64,000 nucleotides of DNA from CANDOC01 sp965261725 (GTDB taxonomy: Bacteria; Pseudomonadota; Gammaproteobacteria; Pseudomonadales; Endozoicomonadaceae): assembly GCA_965261725.1 (NCBI GenBank), contig CBDHDU010000034.1:62001-126000 (forward strand). The letters run 5' to 3'. The position numbers were made by a program, and so were the translations under genes. The notes under the pieces are model-generated. The model was not told where the DNA came from and searched no databases. It worked only from the letters and a program-made list of their open reading frames with translations. Of the stretch, positions 35,184 to 44,347 are shown piece after piece; within the stretch, counting starts at the first letter, position 1, and each line of letters begins with the position of its first letter.

Positions 35184-36192
35184 TCTGAACCCTGAGTCAT
35201 GGGTTCATCCGTCTCTTTTTGCCGTGATACCAACCGGGTTAGTCCTGCTAGACAGTTCATGTGTTGTTGTTGATCTCAACCCGGTTGCTGAACGTATGCT
35301 GGGTCAGAGCATTGTCGGGCGTTGCTGGGATGCGGTGATGAATACACATTTCATCACCCGTTCGCCAGAAGAGACTGGTCTGGTATTGGTTTCGGGAGCG
35401 TCTGTACAGATACAGACCTGCCTGCTACCGGATAATAGTGGGCGACTGGTGATGATGCAGGAAATCATTGCATCAGGACAAGAGCTCTCTGCTGTCGCTG
35501 CTGATTCTCATGACAAAAATCTTGGGCAGGTGTTGTCGAGTATGATTCATGAGTTACGTACTCCGTTGACCACGGCAATGCTTCTGGCTGATCGTTTACA
35601 GGAATCCTCCGGAAGCCGTCAGGCTGCAACCCGCCTGCAGGCCCAGCTGTCCCGGATAGAAAGCAAGGTAAACGACTTGTTACTGCTGGCTAAAGGGGGG
35701 CAGATTCTCCATGATTTTACTGATGCTGAAGCGTTGTATGAAACCTGGAAAAATGAAGTGCAGCATAACCGGGAATGGCAAAGTATTTCCTTTCTCTGGT
35801 CTTGTGAGTCTGATGTTGCCGGATTGCGCCTGAGATGTAATCTGGTTGCACTGCGTTCGGCTATTTATAACCTGATTAGTAATGCTTGTGAGGCCGGAGC
35901 CCGCCGGGTTCTGGTTGATTTTTACCGGAAAGCCGGGAATCTGGTGGTTCGCGTTGCTGACGATGGGGCGGGCATGACGCCGGAAGTTCTCCATATGGCA
36001 AAACAGCTGCAGTTTTCTACTCGCCCGACAGGAGCAGGTCTGGGGCTGCCACTGGTTGAAACCGTTGCTCAGGCTCATATGGGCTTTTTGGATATATCCT
36101 CCCACCCGGGGGAAGGAACCCAGGTCTGCCTGACTCTCTCGCTGGATCAGCTCCAGCAACCTCAACAACTTAAAGAAGATAGGGGCTGCTGA
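35176..36192 (+). CDS. Sensor histidine kinase, FleS/FlrB type
   Basis: A 338-residue cytoplasmic kinase with a PAS-like sensor (about 10-95). The phospho-accepting His125 is in MIHELRTPLTTAM. The ATPase domain has NLISNACEAGA (N box), VADDGAGM (G1) and GAGLGLPLVETV (G2). It has no membrane segment. The stop overlaps the next start (TGATG). Together they form the two-component pair that governs middle flagellar genes. Vibrio lateral systems usually have LafK alone, so the kinase is notable. Confidence 0.88.
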   Translation: MNNLNPESWVHPSLFAVIPTGLVLLDSSCVVVDLNPVAERMLGQSIVGRCWDAVMNTHFITRSPEETGLVLVSGASVQIQTCLLPDNSGRLVMMQEIIASGQELSAVAADSHDKNLGQVLSSMIHELRTPLTTAMLLADRLQESSGSRQAATRLQAQLSRIESKVNDLLLLAKGGQILHDFTDAEALYETWKNEVQHNREWQSISFLWSCESDVAGLRLRCNLVALRSAIYNLISNACEAGARRVLVDFYRKAGNLVVRVADDGAGMTPEVLHMAKQLQFSTRPTGAGLGLPLVETVAQAHMGFLDISSHPGEGTQVCLTLSLDQLQQPQQLKEDRGC

Positions 36193-37634
36193 TGAGTGTC
36201 GTGGGCAGGATTCTGATTGTTGAAGATGATTTTGAGCTTGGTGATGCTCTGCGAGAGGCGTTGATACGCGCTGGATATAAAGCGCTGCATGTTCCCAGCG
36301 CCGAGGACGCACTGGCTAAAGTAGCGCAGAGTGGCTTTGATGCGGTGGTTACTGATATTAACTTGCCCGGTATGGATGGCGTTAAGCTGTTACACCATCT
36401 GAAGCAGGAGTCCCCCCGTCTTCCTGTTCTGGTGGTGTCAGGCTATGCAGAGGCTGAGCAGGCCGTTGAGGTGATGAAGGCAGGTGCGCTGGACTATATG
36501 GCAAAGCCTTTTGCTCCCAGGCTGCTGCTGAAAAAGCTGAGTGAAATTATGCCGAAAAATATGCAGTTACAGAATGGCGTAATTGCAGAATCATCCGCCA
36601 TTCGAGAGCTGTTAAGAATTGGAGAGCGTGTAGCGAACAGCGAAGTTACAGTCTTGCTCACAGGTGAAAGTGGCGTTGGTAAAGAAGTTGCTGCACGCTA
36701 CATCCATGAAAACTCAAAGCGTAAAAAAGAATCTTTTGTATCGGTGAACTGTGCTGCGATTCCCGAAACAATGCTTGAATCTATTCTGTTCGGGCATGAA
36801 AAAGGAGCCTTTACCGGTGCGACTGCCCGTCATGCGGGTAAGTTTGAACAGGCAAATGGCGGCACTCTTTTTCTTGATGAGGTGGGTGAGATGCCTCTGG
36901 AGCAACAGGCAAAACTGCTGCGGGTATTGCAGGAGAATGAGGTTGATCGTCTGGGTAGTGTGCGACCTCTGACTGTTGATGTCAGAGTCATCGCTGCGAC
37001 CAACCGGAATCTTGAACAACGGGTAAAAAAAGGAGCCTTTCGCTCCGATTTATATTATCGCCTTAATGTGATTCCTCTCTATTTACCGCCGCTAAGAAAA
37101 CGCCGGGAAGATATTCTTCCATTGGCACACTACTTGCTTGAGAAGCACGCCTCCCGGAGTGGACGACACGGGCTTTATTTCAATGATGAAACAATTGCCA
37201 TGCTTGAGTCTGACCCCTGGCCGGGCAATGTGCGTGAGCTTGAAAACGTCGTTCAGCGTGCATGTATTCTGTGCACGGGAACAGAAATTACGCCGGATGA
37301 CCTGATGTTGAAACAGGTTGCCTGTGAAGCTGGCACTGTTACTAAATCAGAATCACCAGAGCCAGAGTATGAAGAAAGCCGGGTAGTTTCCGAAAATGCA
37401 CCAGCATTACCTGATCTTGATGCGTTGCCCGGAGGGGAGCGCCGCAAAGCTGAGTGGCGACTGGTGCTTGAAACATTAAGGCAGTGTGGTGGTCATCGCG
37501 GTCAGGCTGCACAGGTTCTTGAAATTACGCCACGTATGCTTCGCTACAAGCTGGCTCGCATGCGTGATTATGGTATTGATACCGACAGTTTTCTGGAAGC
37601 GCTGGCTGCCTACAGTGCTGAACAGGCAGCATAA
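36192..37634 (+). CDS. Sigma-54-dependent flagellar response regulator (FleR/FlrC/LafK type)
   Basis: A 480-residue regulator. The receiver domain has Asp55 in VVTDINLPGMDG and Lys105. The AAA+ domain has Walker A GESGVGK (158-164) and the sigma-54 contact loop GAFTGA (205-210). The C-terminal Fis-type helix-turn-helix is near residues 440-465 (QAAQVLEITPRMLRYKLARM). It should activate sigma-54 promoters such as the one found before flgB. Confidence 0.92.
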   Translation: MSVVGRILIVEDDFELGDALREALIRAGYKALHVPSAEDALAKVAQSGFDAVVTDINLPGMDGVKLLHHLKQESPRLPVLVVSGYAEAEQAVEVMKAGALDYMAKPFAPRLLLKKLSEIMPKNMQLQNGVIAESSAIRELLRIGERVANSEVTVLLTGESGVGKEVAARYIHENSKRKKESFVSVNCAAIPETMLESILFGHEKGAFTGATARHAGKFEQANGGTLFLDEVGEMPLEQQAKLLRVLQENEVDRLGSVRPLTVDVRVIAATNRNLEQRVKKGAFRSDLYYRLNVIPLYLPPLRKRREDILPLAHYLLEKHASRSGRHGLYFNDETIAMLESDPWPGNVRELENVVQRACILCTGTEITPDDLMLKQVACEAGTVTKSESPEPEYEESRVVSENAPALPDLDALPGGERRKAEWRLVLETLRQCGGHRGQAAQVLEITPRMLRYKLARMRDYGIDTDSFLEALAAYSAEQAA

Positions 37635-37670
37635 AACTGTCATAAAAACGTTTGAGTTGGAAGTTTCTTG

Positions 37671-38003
37671 ATGATTGATCAATTCGGTCTTGATACGCAG
37701 ATACTGTCTCGTGGTTCGCTGTCACCTGTCATGCCGAAAATTGCCACGCGTGAAGATGAGCAGCCGGGGCATGGTGGTCAGTCAGCGTCGTTTGGTGATT
37801 TGCTGCGTGATGCTGTTAATAAAGTGAATGAATTACAGCAGGATGCTGGCAGTCAGCAAACTGCATATGAAGCCGGAGATGCTGTAGATCTGGTAGACGT
37901 AATGATCTCCAGTCAAAAGGCAAGTGTTGCTTTTCAGGGGCTGGTGCAGGTGAGAAATCGTGTGGTTTCTGCCTATGAAACTGTTTACAACATGCCGGTC
38001 TGA
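37671..38003 (+). CDS. fliE: Flagellar MS ring-rod junction protein FliE
   Basis: A 110-residue protein from the ATG at 37671 with GGAAG upstream. FliE joins the MS ring to the rod. The C-terminus (DVMISSQKASVAFQGLVQVR) is diagnostic. It is followed three bases later by fliF. Confidence 0.9.
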   Translation: MIDQFGLDTQILSRGSLSPVMPKIATREDEQPGHGGQSASFGDLLRDAVNKVNELQQDAGSQQTAYEAGDAVDLVDVMISSQKASVAFQGLVQVRNRVVSAYETVYNMPV

Positions 38004-38006
38004 TAA

Positions 38007-39629
38007 ATGTCTACATCTACTATGTCTGCCGGAGGCGAGACCGGAAAAACGCAGTCATCCGGTTTGCCCAGTCTTCTGGAAAAAGCCAGAGCGTTGCTGG
38101 GGAAAAACCGCTTTGGAGCTGCGCTTGCTGACAAAAAGATTCACTGGCCACTGGTTTATATGGTTATTGCCGGTGTCGTCGTTGCAGTGATTGCTGTTGC
38201 CTGGCTGTGGCGTGACCAGGGTGACTGGCAAGCATTGTACGGTCGTCAGGAGCTTTATAACACCGCAACGATTATTGAAGTGCTTGATGGCAACCAGCTC
38301 CCCTACCGGATACACCCGGAAAGTGGACAGATTATGGTGCCAGCCGACCAGTTGGGTGCTGCGCGTATGCAGCTGGCGGTTGCAGGTCAGGTTCCTGAAA
38401 AGCCGGCAGGTATGGAATTGCTTGAGAGCGAGGGTAGTTTTGGTCGCAGCCAGTTTGTTGAGCGGGCCCGCTATCTTCAGGGGCTTGAAGGTGAACTGAG
38501 TCAAACGATTATCAATCTGCGCCCTGTCAGAAATGCCCGTGTTCATCTGGCCATTCCGGAGCGAACCGCTTTTATTCGTGAAAAGCAGCTGCCATCAGCT
38601 TCTGTTTATGTTGATCTCTACCCCGGTGCTGAACTTAATTCACAGCAGGTGCGAGCTATTGCACGACTGATAGCTGGTAGTGTACCTGAGCTGGCAGAAG
38701 ATAATGTGTCAGTGCTGGATCAGGGAGGGAACCTGCATAGTGTTGGTAACACTGATGATATGGACCTCACAGCGAAGCAGACTGCTTATATAAGAAAGCT
38801 GGAGCATCGTTATACCAATAGTGTTAATAACATGCTGGAAGCTGTTATGGGAGCCGACAACCTGCGGGTTCAGGTTGCTGTAGACGTTAATTTCAGTGTT
38901 TCTGAAAGTACGGAAGAAGGCTACAACCCGGAATCAGCGGCAATCCGTAGTGAAAGTCTGTCCAGTGATGTCACTAACAGCGAACCGGCTGAAGGTATTC
39001 CCGGGGTTGAAAGTAACCGTGAAACGGAGACGCAGGATGGTGGATCAAGTCAGCTAAACAGTAGCCGCACAGTTAGGAACTACGAGGTTGATCGCACGGT
39101 CAGCCATACTCAGCAACGTGGCCCTCAACTGCAGCGTATATCTGTTGCTGTTGTTTTAAACAGCTTGTCAGCCACTGATCCTGAACAGGGTTGGGATGAA
39201 AGTGTACGGGCAGAAATGTCGCGCCTTATTGAAGGGGCTGTGGGTATTGATTATCAGCGGGGCGACCAGATTAATATTGGTAGCTTGCCGTTTATGTCGC
39301 TAGCCAAAGCAGATATTGCTGTAGCAGAAGCTGAAGATAAAACGCTGATCTCTGCATTCTATAAATTACCGTTGAGTTATCAGTTCGGTGCAGGTGCAGC
39401 AATTGTGTTGCTGTTACTGGCTGTTGTTCTGCTGGTTCGTCGAGCTAAAAAGGCTCGTACCCCTGAGCCAGTGGTTGTTCCGGGAGAAGATCCCTTTGCT
39501 AAAGAAGATCAGGTAAAGGGTTCCGATCTGACCGAGCAGGTACTGGATGATGTCCGTCGTATGGCAAAACAAAATCCGGATCAGGTGGCGCATATCATTC
39601 AGCAGTGGATTGAGGAAGATAACCGATGA
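38007..39629 (+). CDS. fliF: Flagellar MS-ring protein FliF
   Basis: A 540-residue protein with two membrane helices (about 50-69 and 455-475) enclosing the periplasmic ring-building domains. YCR signatures such as RYLQGLEGELSQTI and RNARVHLAIPERTAF are clear. The C-terminal tail (LDDVRRMAKQNPDQVAHIIQ) binds FliG. It overlaps fliG (ATGA). Confidence 0.95.
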   Translation: MSTSTMSAGGETGKTQSSGLPSLLEKARALLGKNRFGAALADKKIHWPLVYMVIAGVVVAVIAVAWLWRDQGDWQALYGRQELYNTATIIEVLDGNQLPYRIHPESGQIMVPADQLGAARMQLAVAGQVPEKPAGMELLESEGSFGRSQFVERARYLQGLEGELSQTIINLRPVRNARVHLAIPERTAFIREKQLPSASVYVDLYPGAELNSQQVRAIARLIAGSVPELAEDNVSVLDQGGNLHSVGNTDDMDLTAKQTAYIRKLEHRYTNSVNNMLEAVMGADNLRVQVAVDVNFSVSESTEEGYNPESAAIRSESLSSDVTNSEPAEGIPGVESNRETETQDGGSSQLNSSRTVRNYEVDRTVSHTQQRGPQLQRISVAVVLNSLSATDPEQGWDESVRAEMSRLIEGAVGIDYQRGDQINIGSLPFMSLAKADIAVAEAEDKTLISAFYKLPLSYQFGAGAAIVLLLLAVVLLVRRAKKARTPEPVVVPGEDPFAKEDQVKGSDLTEQVLDDVRRMAKQNPDQVAHIIQQWIEEDNR

Positions 39630-40657
39630 CCGCGGCTTTTGATAACGGCAATCTGGCCGATACTGAACCAGCTATCAATACCGCTGAGAATGGATCAGGC
39701 CTGAAACAGGCGGCAGCTGTATTGATTGCTCTTGGAGAAGATGCCGCATCCCGGGTTATCAGCCATATGCCAACCGGGAAAATTGTTCCTCTGATGAACC
39801 AGATGAACAGCAGTAAAACTGTGAGCCGGGGTATGTTGAGACATGTCCTGAAGCGATTGATGACCAGTCTTGAAGATTCCCCGGTGTTGATGCCGGACGA
39901 GTTTGTGACAGATATTCTTCACCAGGCGCTGGGTGATGAGCGGGCGAGAGGTGTTTTATCCGGTCGTTCTTCTCCTGTCCAGGAGCGTTTAATGTGGTTA
40001 GAGCCGGAAGCGATTGCCGGCATGATCCGTGAAGAAAATCCGCAGCTTCAGGCGGTTGTGCTGGCGTCTATGGAGCCGGAGTTCAGTGCGACTGTGCTTC
40101 ATCTGTTGCCAGTATCTCGCCAGAATGATGTTGCTGTGCGACTTGCTCATTTGAAGGAAATACCGGCAGCCTCTCTGGATATGATCAGTGAGTTGCTTGA
40201 TAAGCATGACCTGAGTGTGACGGGTGGTCAGAGTGTAAACGGCATCGGGCGTATGGCTGAAATACTGAACTACCTTGATTCTGATGTCAGTAACCGTCTG
40301 ATCAATAGAATTGAGAATGCAGATGCTGATCTTGCTGACAGTGTGGCTTCCCAGCGGCTTAATATTCACCACTTGCTGCAGCTTAATCCCCAACATCTAC
40401 GGATTATCATCGAAAGTATGGATACGACAGTATTGGCAATTGCACTTAAAGGTCTGCCTACGCTGCGTTTGGAGAGTATTTTTGAGTGCATGAGTAAACG
40501 TGCAGCTCACTTCCTGAAAGATGAAATGGAAGCGTTGGGCTCTGTTCGGGTTAGCCAGGTTCGCAAGGCCCGGGAGGAAATGATTGCTGTTGCCCGTGGC
40601 CTGGAAGAGGAAGAGCTAATTGAGCTGACTCTGGGTAATGAAGCAACGGTGAACTGA
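39626..40657 (+). CDS. fliG: Flagellar motor switch protein FliG
   Basis: A 343-residue C-ring protein and torque generator. It begins with the FliF-binding region (LKQAAAVLIALGEDAASRVI). The middle domain has REENPQLQAVVLASM and the C-terminal domain FECMSKRAAHFLKDEMEALG. Length is typical. Confidence 0.94.
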   Translation: MTAAFDNGNLADTEPAINTAENGSGLKQAAAVLIALGEDAASRVISHMPTGKIVPLMNQMNSSKTVSRGMLRHVLKRLMTSLEDSPVLMPDEFVTDILHQALGDERARGVLSGRSSPVQERLMWLEPEAIAGMIREENPQLQAVVLASMEPEFSATVLHLLPVSRQNDVAVRLAHLKEIPAASLDMISELLDKHDLSVTGGQSVNGIGRMAEILNYLDSDVSNRLINRIENADADLADSVASQRLNIHHLLQLNPQHLRIIIESMDTTVLAIALKGLPTLRLESIFECMSKRAAHFLKDEMEALGSVRVSQVRKAREEMIAVARGLEEEELIELTLGNEATVN

Positions 40658-40664
40658 TACGCGT

Positions 40665-41921
40665 ATGTCTGAGCCTAAAGCAGCTTTGCTGTCGCAGCCG
40701 TCAGTTCAGACGCTTGTGAGTGCTGACAAAGATTCTCTGACCAGCTTTGAATTCCAGAAAGTTGCTCGCGCTCACCATTTTTCATCGGATGATGAAAAAT
40801 GGTGGTTGTCGTCTGCTGTCGTTTCAGCGGAAGAGGAAGATATAACTGAGCAGCCTGCCGGTGGTGAGCTTGTCGTTGAGGAAGAGGTTGTTGCAGACGA
40901 CCTTCCTGAACTGTCTGGTGATGTGCAGTTACCCGTTTCAGGTGATGACCTTAGTGATGAGGCGTTTGATCTGCATGAGGATCTGCCATCGCTGGGTCTG
41001 GATGAGCCTGACGTACTTGATGATCCGGAATCTGATCCTGAATCAGCAAGGCTGGAATCATATGATGCGGGTTATCAGGATGGTCTTGCGGCCGGATTTC
41101 AGGAACATAAAGAAAATGAGCTGGAGCAGGCAAAGCTTGCTGGATATAAGACTGGTCTTGAGTCCGGAAAGGCTAAAGGTCTGGAGCAGGGACTTAAGGA
41201 GGGGCGTGCAGCTCTGAGTCAGCAACAGCAAGTACTTGATGGAGTGCTTGAGCAGGCTCAGCCCTGGGCCAAGAGCATATATCCCGATCAGGTTGCCATG
41301 ATGGTGCGACTGATTGAGGGCATTGCTTGTCAGGCAGTGTTGGTGGAGCAACTCTATTCCAGTGGTGCTGTCAGCCGGGCAGTACTGGCAGGTCTTGAGC
41401 AAATGGCTGAGACGGCAGGCTCTGTCAAAATTGAACTGCACCCGGATGATGCTAATGAAATTCGTGAGCTTGCAAAGAAAGAGCAAGTTAACTGGGATCT
41501 GCTGCCTGATACATCCATAACAAAGGGTGGATGTCGTATATCATCAGATGATGTCATCGTCGACTCAACTATTGAGCGTCGTCTTGTTGGTGCGCTGGAA
41601 GCTGTAAAGGAGAGCTTTTTATTGAGTCTCGGGGATGATGATGGAGCTAATAAATATATTGCTCCGGCACCTGAGGTTGATTTAGAGCCTCTTCAGCAAA
41701 GCCGGACTAATACAGGGCGTAGAAGTAAGACTTCACCTGAACCCGCAATGACTTCTTCTGCCGTAAAGGCTGCTGAGCCGGAGCGGGTCAGTGATATTGC
41801 ATCTGAGATCACTCAGCCACGATCAACTCAAGCGGATGCAATGCAGTCAGCGGCAATAACCGCTGAGCCCGGTGCTAACCCCGCAGGTGATCTGGGAGCC
41901 TGGGATTCTCTGGGTCAATAA
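40665..41921 (+). CDS. fliH: Flagellar assembly protein FliH, extended
   Basis: A 418-residue protein, against about 230-270 in most FliH. The central part fits FliH: a Gly-rich helical repeat (AGYQDGLAAGFQEHKENELE; GYKTGLESGKAKGLEQG) and the C-terminal V-ATPase E-like domain (KIELHPDDANEIRELAKKEQ). It has an acidic N-terminal extension (about 45-120, rich in Glu, Asp, Leu, Pro) and a roughly 90-residue disordered C-terminal tail rich in Ser, Ala and Pro. FliH regulates FliI. The extra tails may serve the neighbouring ParM-like gene, but that is speculation. Confidence 0.85.
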   Translation: MSEPKAALLSQPSVQTLVSADKDSLTSFEFQKVARAHHFSSDDEKWWLSSAVVSAEEEDITEQPAGGELVVEEEVVADDLPELSGDVQLPVSGDDLSDEAFDLHEDLPSLGLDEPDVLDDPESDPESARLESYDAGYQDGLAAGFQEHKENELEQAKLAGYKTGLESGKAKGLEQGLKEGRAALSQQQQVLDGVLEQAQPWAKSIYPDQVAMMVRLIEGIACQAVLVEQLYSSGAVSRAVLAGLEQMAETAGSVKIELHPDDANEIRELAKKEQVNWDLLPDTSITKGGCRISSDDVIVDSTIERRLVGALEAVKESFLLSLGDDDGANKYIAPAPEVDLEPLQQSRTNTGRRSKTSPEPAMTSSAVKAAEPERVSDIASEITQPRSTQADAMQSAAITAEPGANPAGDLGAWDSLGQ

Positions 41922-41950
41922 TTCGTACAAATATTTTAATCGTGATAATT

Positions 41951-41968
41951 CATCGTCGTTTGACGATG
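41951..41968 (+). promoter_or_regulatory. Hairpin in the fliH-parM intergenic gap
   Basis: CATCGTC-GTTT-GACGATG is a perfect seven-base stem with a four-base loop, 30 bases after fliH and 36 before the actin-like gene. The T content after it is low, so it may be an attenuator, an RNA-processing hairpin or a protein operator. Confidence 0.45.
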
Positions 41969-42004
41969 GTGTTTATTCGCTCACAGTAGTTCATGGAGCT
42001 GTTT

Positions 42005-42988
42005 ATGACTGTGTTGGTCGTAATTGATGAAGGGTCTGCACAGGCAAAAGCGACCTTCAGAGCAGAAAATGGTGCAGTAATCACCAAGGTCGTTCCTTCT
42101 CGTATTGCCGAGCAGGCGAAAGTGGATATTAACGGCTATGCCGAGTCAGCTTACTTCACTGAAGAAGGTGGTGAGTACACCGTTAATGGTGACTTTGACG
42201 ACATCATTCGTACCAATATTCCGTCTTATCAGATTTCTGAAGCCAACCGAGCGCTGGTTCATGAAACACTGAGGCAAAGTGGTTTTGGTGGTCGTTCTGT
42301 GCGTGTAGCGGTTACTCTGCCGATGAGTCAGTTTTTCTCCAAGGTGCAGGGCGCGCCGATCAATCAGAAACTGATTTCCAGGAAAAAGCGCAATATTCTG
42401 GGCAGTATTAAATCCGCTGCCGGTCATCCGCTGGCAGAAATTATTGACTGCAAGGTCTATCCGGAAGGTATTCCGGCGTTGTTCGATACCATTCGTGATG
42501 ACTCCGGAGCGCTCAAACCCGGTTTTGACGCAGCCATGAAAATTCTGGTTGTTGATATCGGTGGTACAACAACAGACGTTTCTGTTGTGACACCCAATGG
42601 CACGATTGAATCCTACGACAGTTTCCAGACCGGTGTGCTGGCTGTTGCTGAACGTTTTGCTGAGCTGGCAGCTCCGGAGTTCGGTTTCAAACGTATTCCC
42701 CGTGCCATGGCTGAAGAAGCACTTAAAACCCGCCGTCTTAAGAATATTGAAGTATCAAACATCATTAAGCGCGCAAGCCGTAATGTAATGCAGACTATTC
42801 TGCGTGAGCTTGAGGCAATGGTGTCCACACCAAGCCTGCTGGATAAAGTATTAATTGTGGGTGGTGGTGCTTCCCTGATGGGACGTGACCTTGCGGAAGC
42901 AATGGGTGTTGAGGCACTGATACCCGAGCAACCTGATATGGCCATTTCCCGTGGTATCTACAAGCTTGAGACGCTCAAAAGCGCCTGA
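42005..42988 (+). CDS. ParM/StbA-like actin ATPase inside the flagellar operon
   Basis: The ATG at 42005 has GGAG six bases upstream; an in-frame ATG at 41993 would place that site inside the gene. The 327-residue protein has the actin-fold motifs of plasmid-segregation ParM: phosphate-1 VVIDEGSAQAK at the N-terminus, phosphate-2 VVDIGGTTTDVSVV with Asp184 and Asp191, and the adenosine loop IVGGGASLMG around Gly286. VAVTLPMSQFF also fits ParM. ParM polymerises with ATP and moves DNA together with ParR and parC. No ParR gene or parC iterons are visible here. It lies between fliH and fliI, ten bases before fliI, in the operon's direction and with similar composition, so it appears to be a settled part of this flagellar operon. 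Confidence 0.88.
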   Translation: MTVLVVIDEGSAQAKATFRAENGAVITKVVPSRIAEQAKVDINGYAESAYFTEEGGEYTVNGDFDDIIRTNIPSYQISEANRALVHETLRQSGFGGRSVRVAVTLPMSQFFSKVQGAPINQKLISRKKRNILGSIKSAAGHPLAEIIDCKVYPEGIPALFDTIRDDSGALKPGFDAAMKILVVDIGGTTTDVSVVTPNGTIESYDSFQTGVLAVAERFAELAAPEFGFKRIPRAMAEEALKTRRLKNIEVSNIIKRASRNVMQTILRELEAMVSTPSLLDKVLIVGGGASLMGRDLAEAMGVEALIPEQPDMAISRGIYKLETLKSA

Positions 42989-42997
42989 TAACTGCCA

Positions 42998-44347
42998 ATG
43001 ATTAAAACTGACAACTCTGCATCTGCTGGTGTATTTTCCGGGGCGTTCCAGAATGCGCTGCAAAGTGTTAATCGACAGCCTGCTGCATTTGCCAGTGGTC
43101 GTTTGCAGCGTGTCGTCGGTTTGAAGCTGGAAGCAACCGGTTGCCGGTTGCAGACCGGTCAGCGCTGTCTGATAGAAACGCGTTCCGGGCAGCAGCTTGA
43201 AGCAGAAGTTGTTGGTTTTGATCGTGGTCGGGTATTCCTGATGCCGCTGGAGCGGGCTTCGGGTCTGGCACCGGGGGATAAAGTGATTCCGCTGGCAGAG
43301 GACTGTCAGATTGCTGTCGGTGACGGGCTGCTGGGTCGGGTTATTGACGGTGCTGGTAAGCCATTGGATGGAAAAGGAGCACTTGCCTGCAGTGAGAGAA
43401 TTCCTCTGCATGGTGATGTCATTAACCCGATGGATCGCCAGCCGGTTGTTGAATCGCTGGATACCGGTATTAGGGCAATTAACTCATTGCTGAGTGTGGG
43501 TAAAGGTCAGCGTTTGGGGTTGTTTGCCGGTAGCGGTGTCGGTAAAAGTGTGCTGCTTGGTATGATGACGCGCTTCACCAGTGCCAGTGTTGTTGTCGTT
43601 GGTTTGGTAGGTGAGCGTGGCCGTGAAGTGAGGGAGTTTATTGACCACTCTCTCGGTGAAGAAGGTATGCGGCGATCTGTTGTGATTGCTGCTCCGGCGG
43701 ACGAATCACCTGTCATGCGTCTTCGGGCTTCGCTGTTATGTCATCGTATTGCTGAATATTTTCGTGATCGCGGTGAAAACGTTCTGTTATTGATGGATTC
43801 TTTGACCCGGTATGCTCAGGCGCAGCGAGAAATAGCTCTTTCAGTTGGGGAGCCACCGGCTACCAAGGGTTATCCGCCTTCAGTCTTCAGCTTGATTCCA
43901 CAGCTTGTCGAGCGTGCCGGTAATGGTCGTTCCGGCTCCGGTGCTATTACTGCTTTTTATACGGTGCTGTCTGAAGGTGACGATCAGCAGGATCCGGTGG
44001 CTGACGCTTCCCGGGCGATTCTCGACGGTCACTTTGTTCTGAATCGTTCTCTGGCTGAATCAGGTCATTATCCTGCGATTGATATTGAAGCTTCTATCAG
44101 CCGGGTAATGCCGCAGGTGGTTGATGCCAGACAGATGACTCTGGCGCAACGGTTTCGTCGTAGCTGGTCACTCTATCAGAGTAACCGGGATTTACTGGCG
44201 CTTGGTGCTTACCGCAAAGGTAGCGATCCGGCACTGGATGAAGCGATTCGCCTGCGTCCGGCAATGGAACAATTGCTGCAGCAAGGCATGAATGAGCGTT
44301 CAGAATGGCAGCAAAGCTATGATCAGTTAAGGGCGGTATGGTCATGA
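42998..44347 (+). CDS. fliI: Flagellar export ATPase FliI
   Basis: A 449-residue hexameric ATPase resembling F1 beta. Walker A is GLFAGSGVGKS (near 172), Walker B is NVLLLMDSLTRYAQAQREI, and EPPATKGYPPSVFSLIP is characteristic. It helps load substrates to FlhA. It lies ten bases after the ParM-like gene. Confidence 0.95.
   Translation: MIKTDNSASAGVFSGAFQNALQSVNRQPAAFASGRLQRVVGLKLEATGCRLQTGQRCLIETRSGQQLEAEVVGFDRGRVFLMPLERASGLAPGDKVIPLAEDCQIAVGDGLLGRVIDGAGKPLDGKGALACSERIPLHGDVINPMDRQPVVESLDTGIRAINSLLSVGKGQRLGLFAGSGVGKSVLLGMMTRFTSASVVVVGLVGERGREVREFIDHSLGEEGMRRSVVIAAPADESPVMRLRASLLCHRIAEYFRDRGENVLLLMDSLTRYAQAQREIALSVGEPPATKGYPPSVFSLIPQLVERAGNGRSGSGAITAFYTVLSEGDDQQDPVADASRAILDGHFVLNRSLAESGHYPAIDIEASISRVMPQVVDARQMTLAQRFRRSWSLYQSNRDLLALGAYRKGSDPALDEAIRLRPAMEQLLQQGMNERSEWQQSYDQLRAVWS

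Noticed and set aside
42005..42988. MreB, FtsA or DnaK identity for the actin-like protein
   Set aside because: Length and the LPMSQFF-type segment fit ParM/StbA better; MreB and DnaK specific blocks are absent.
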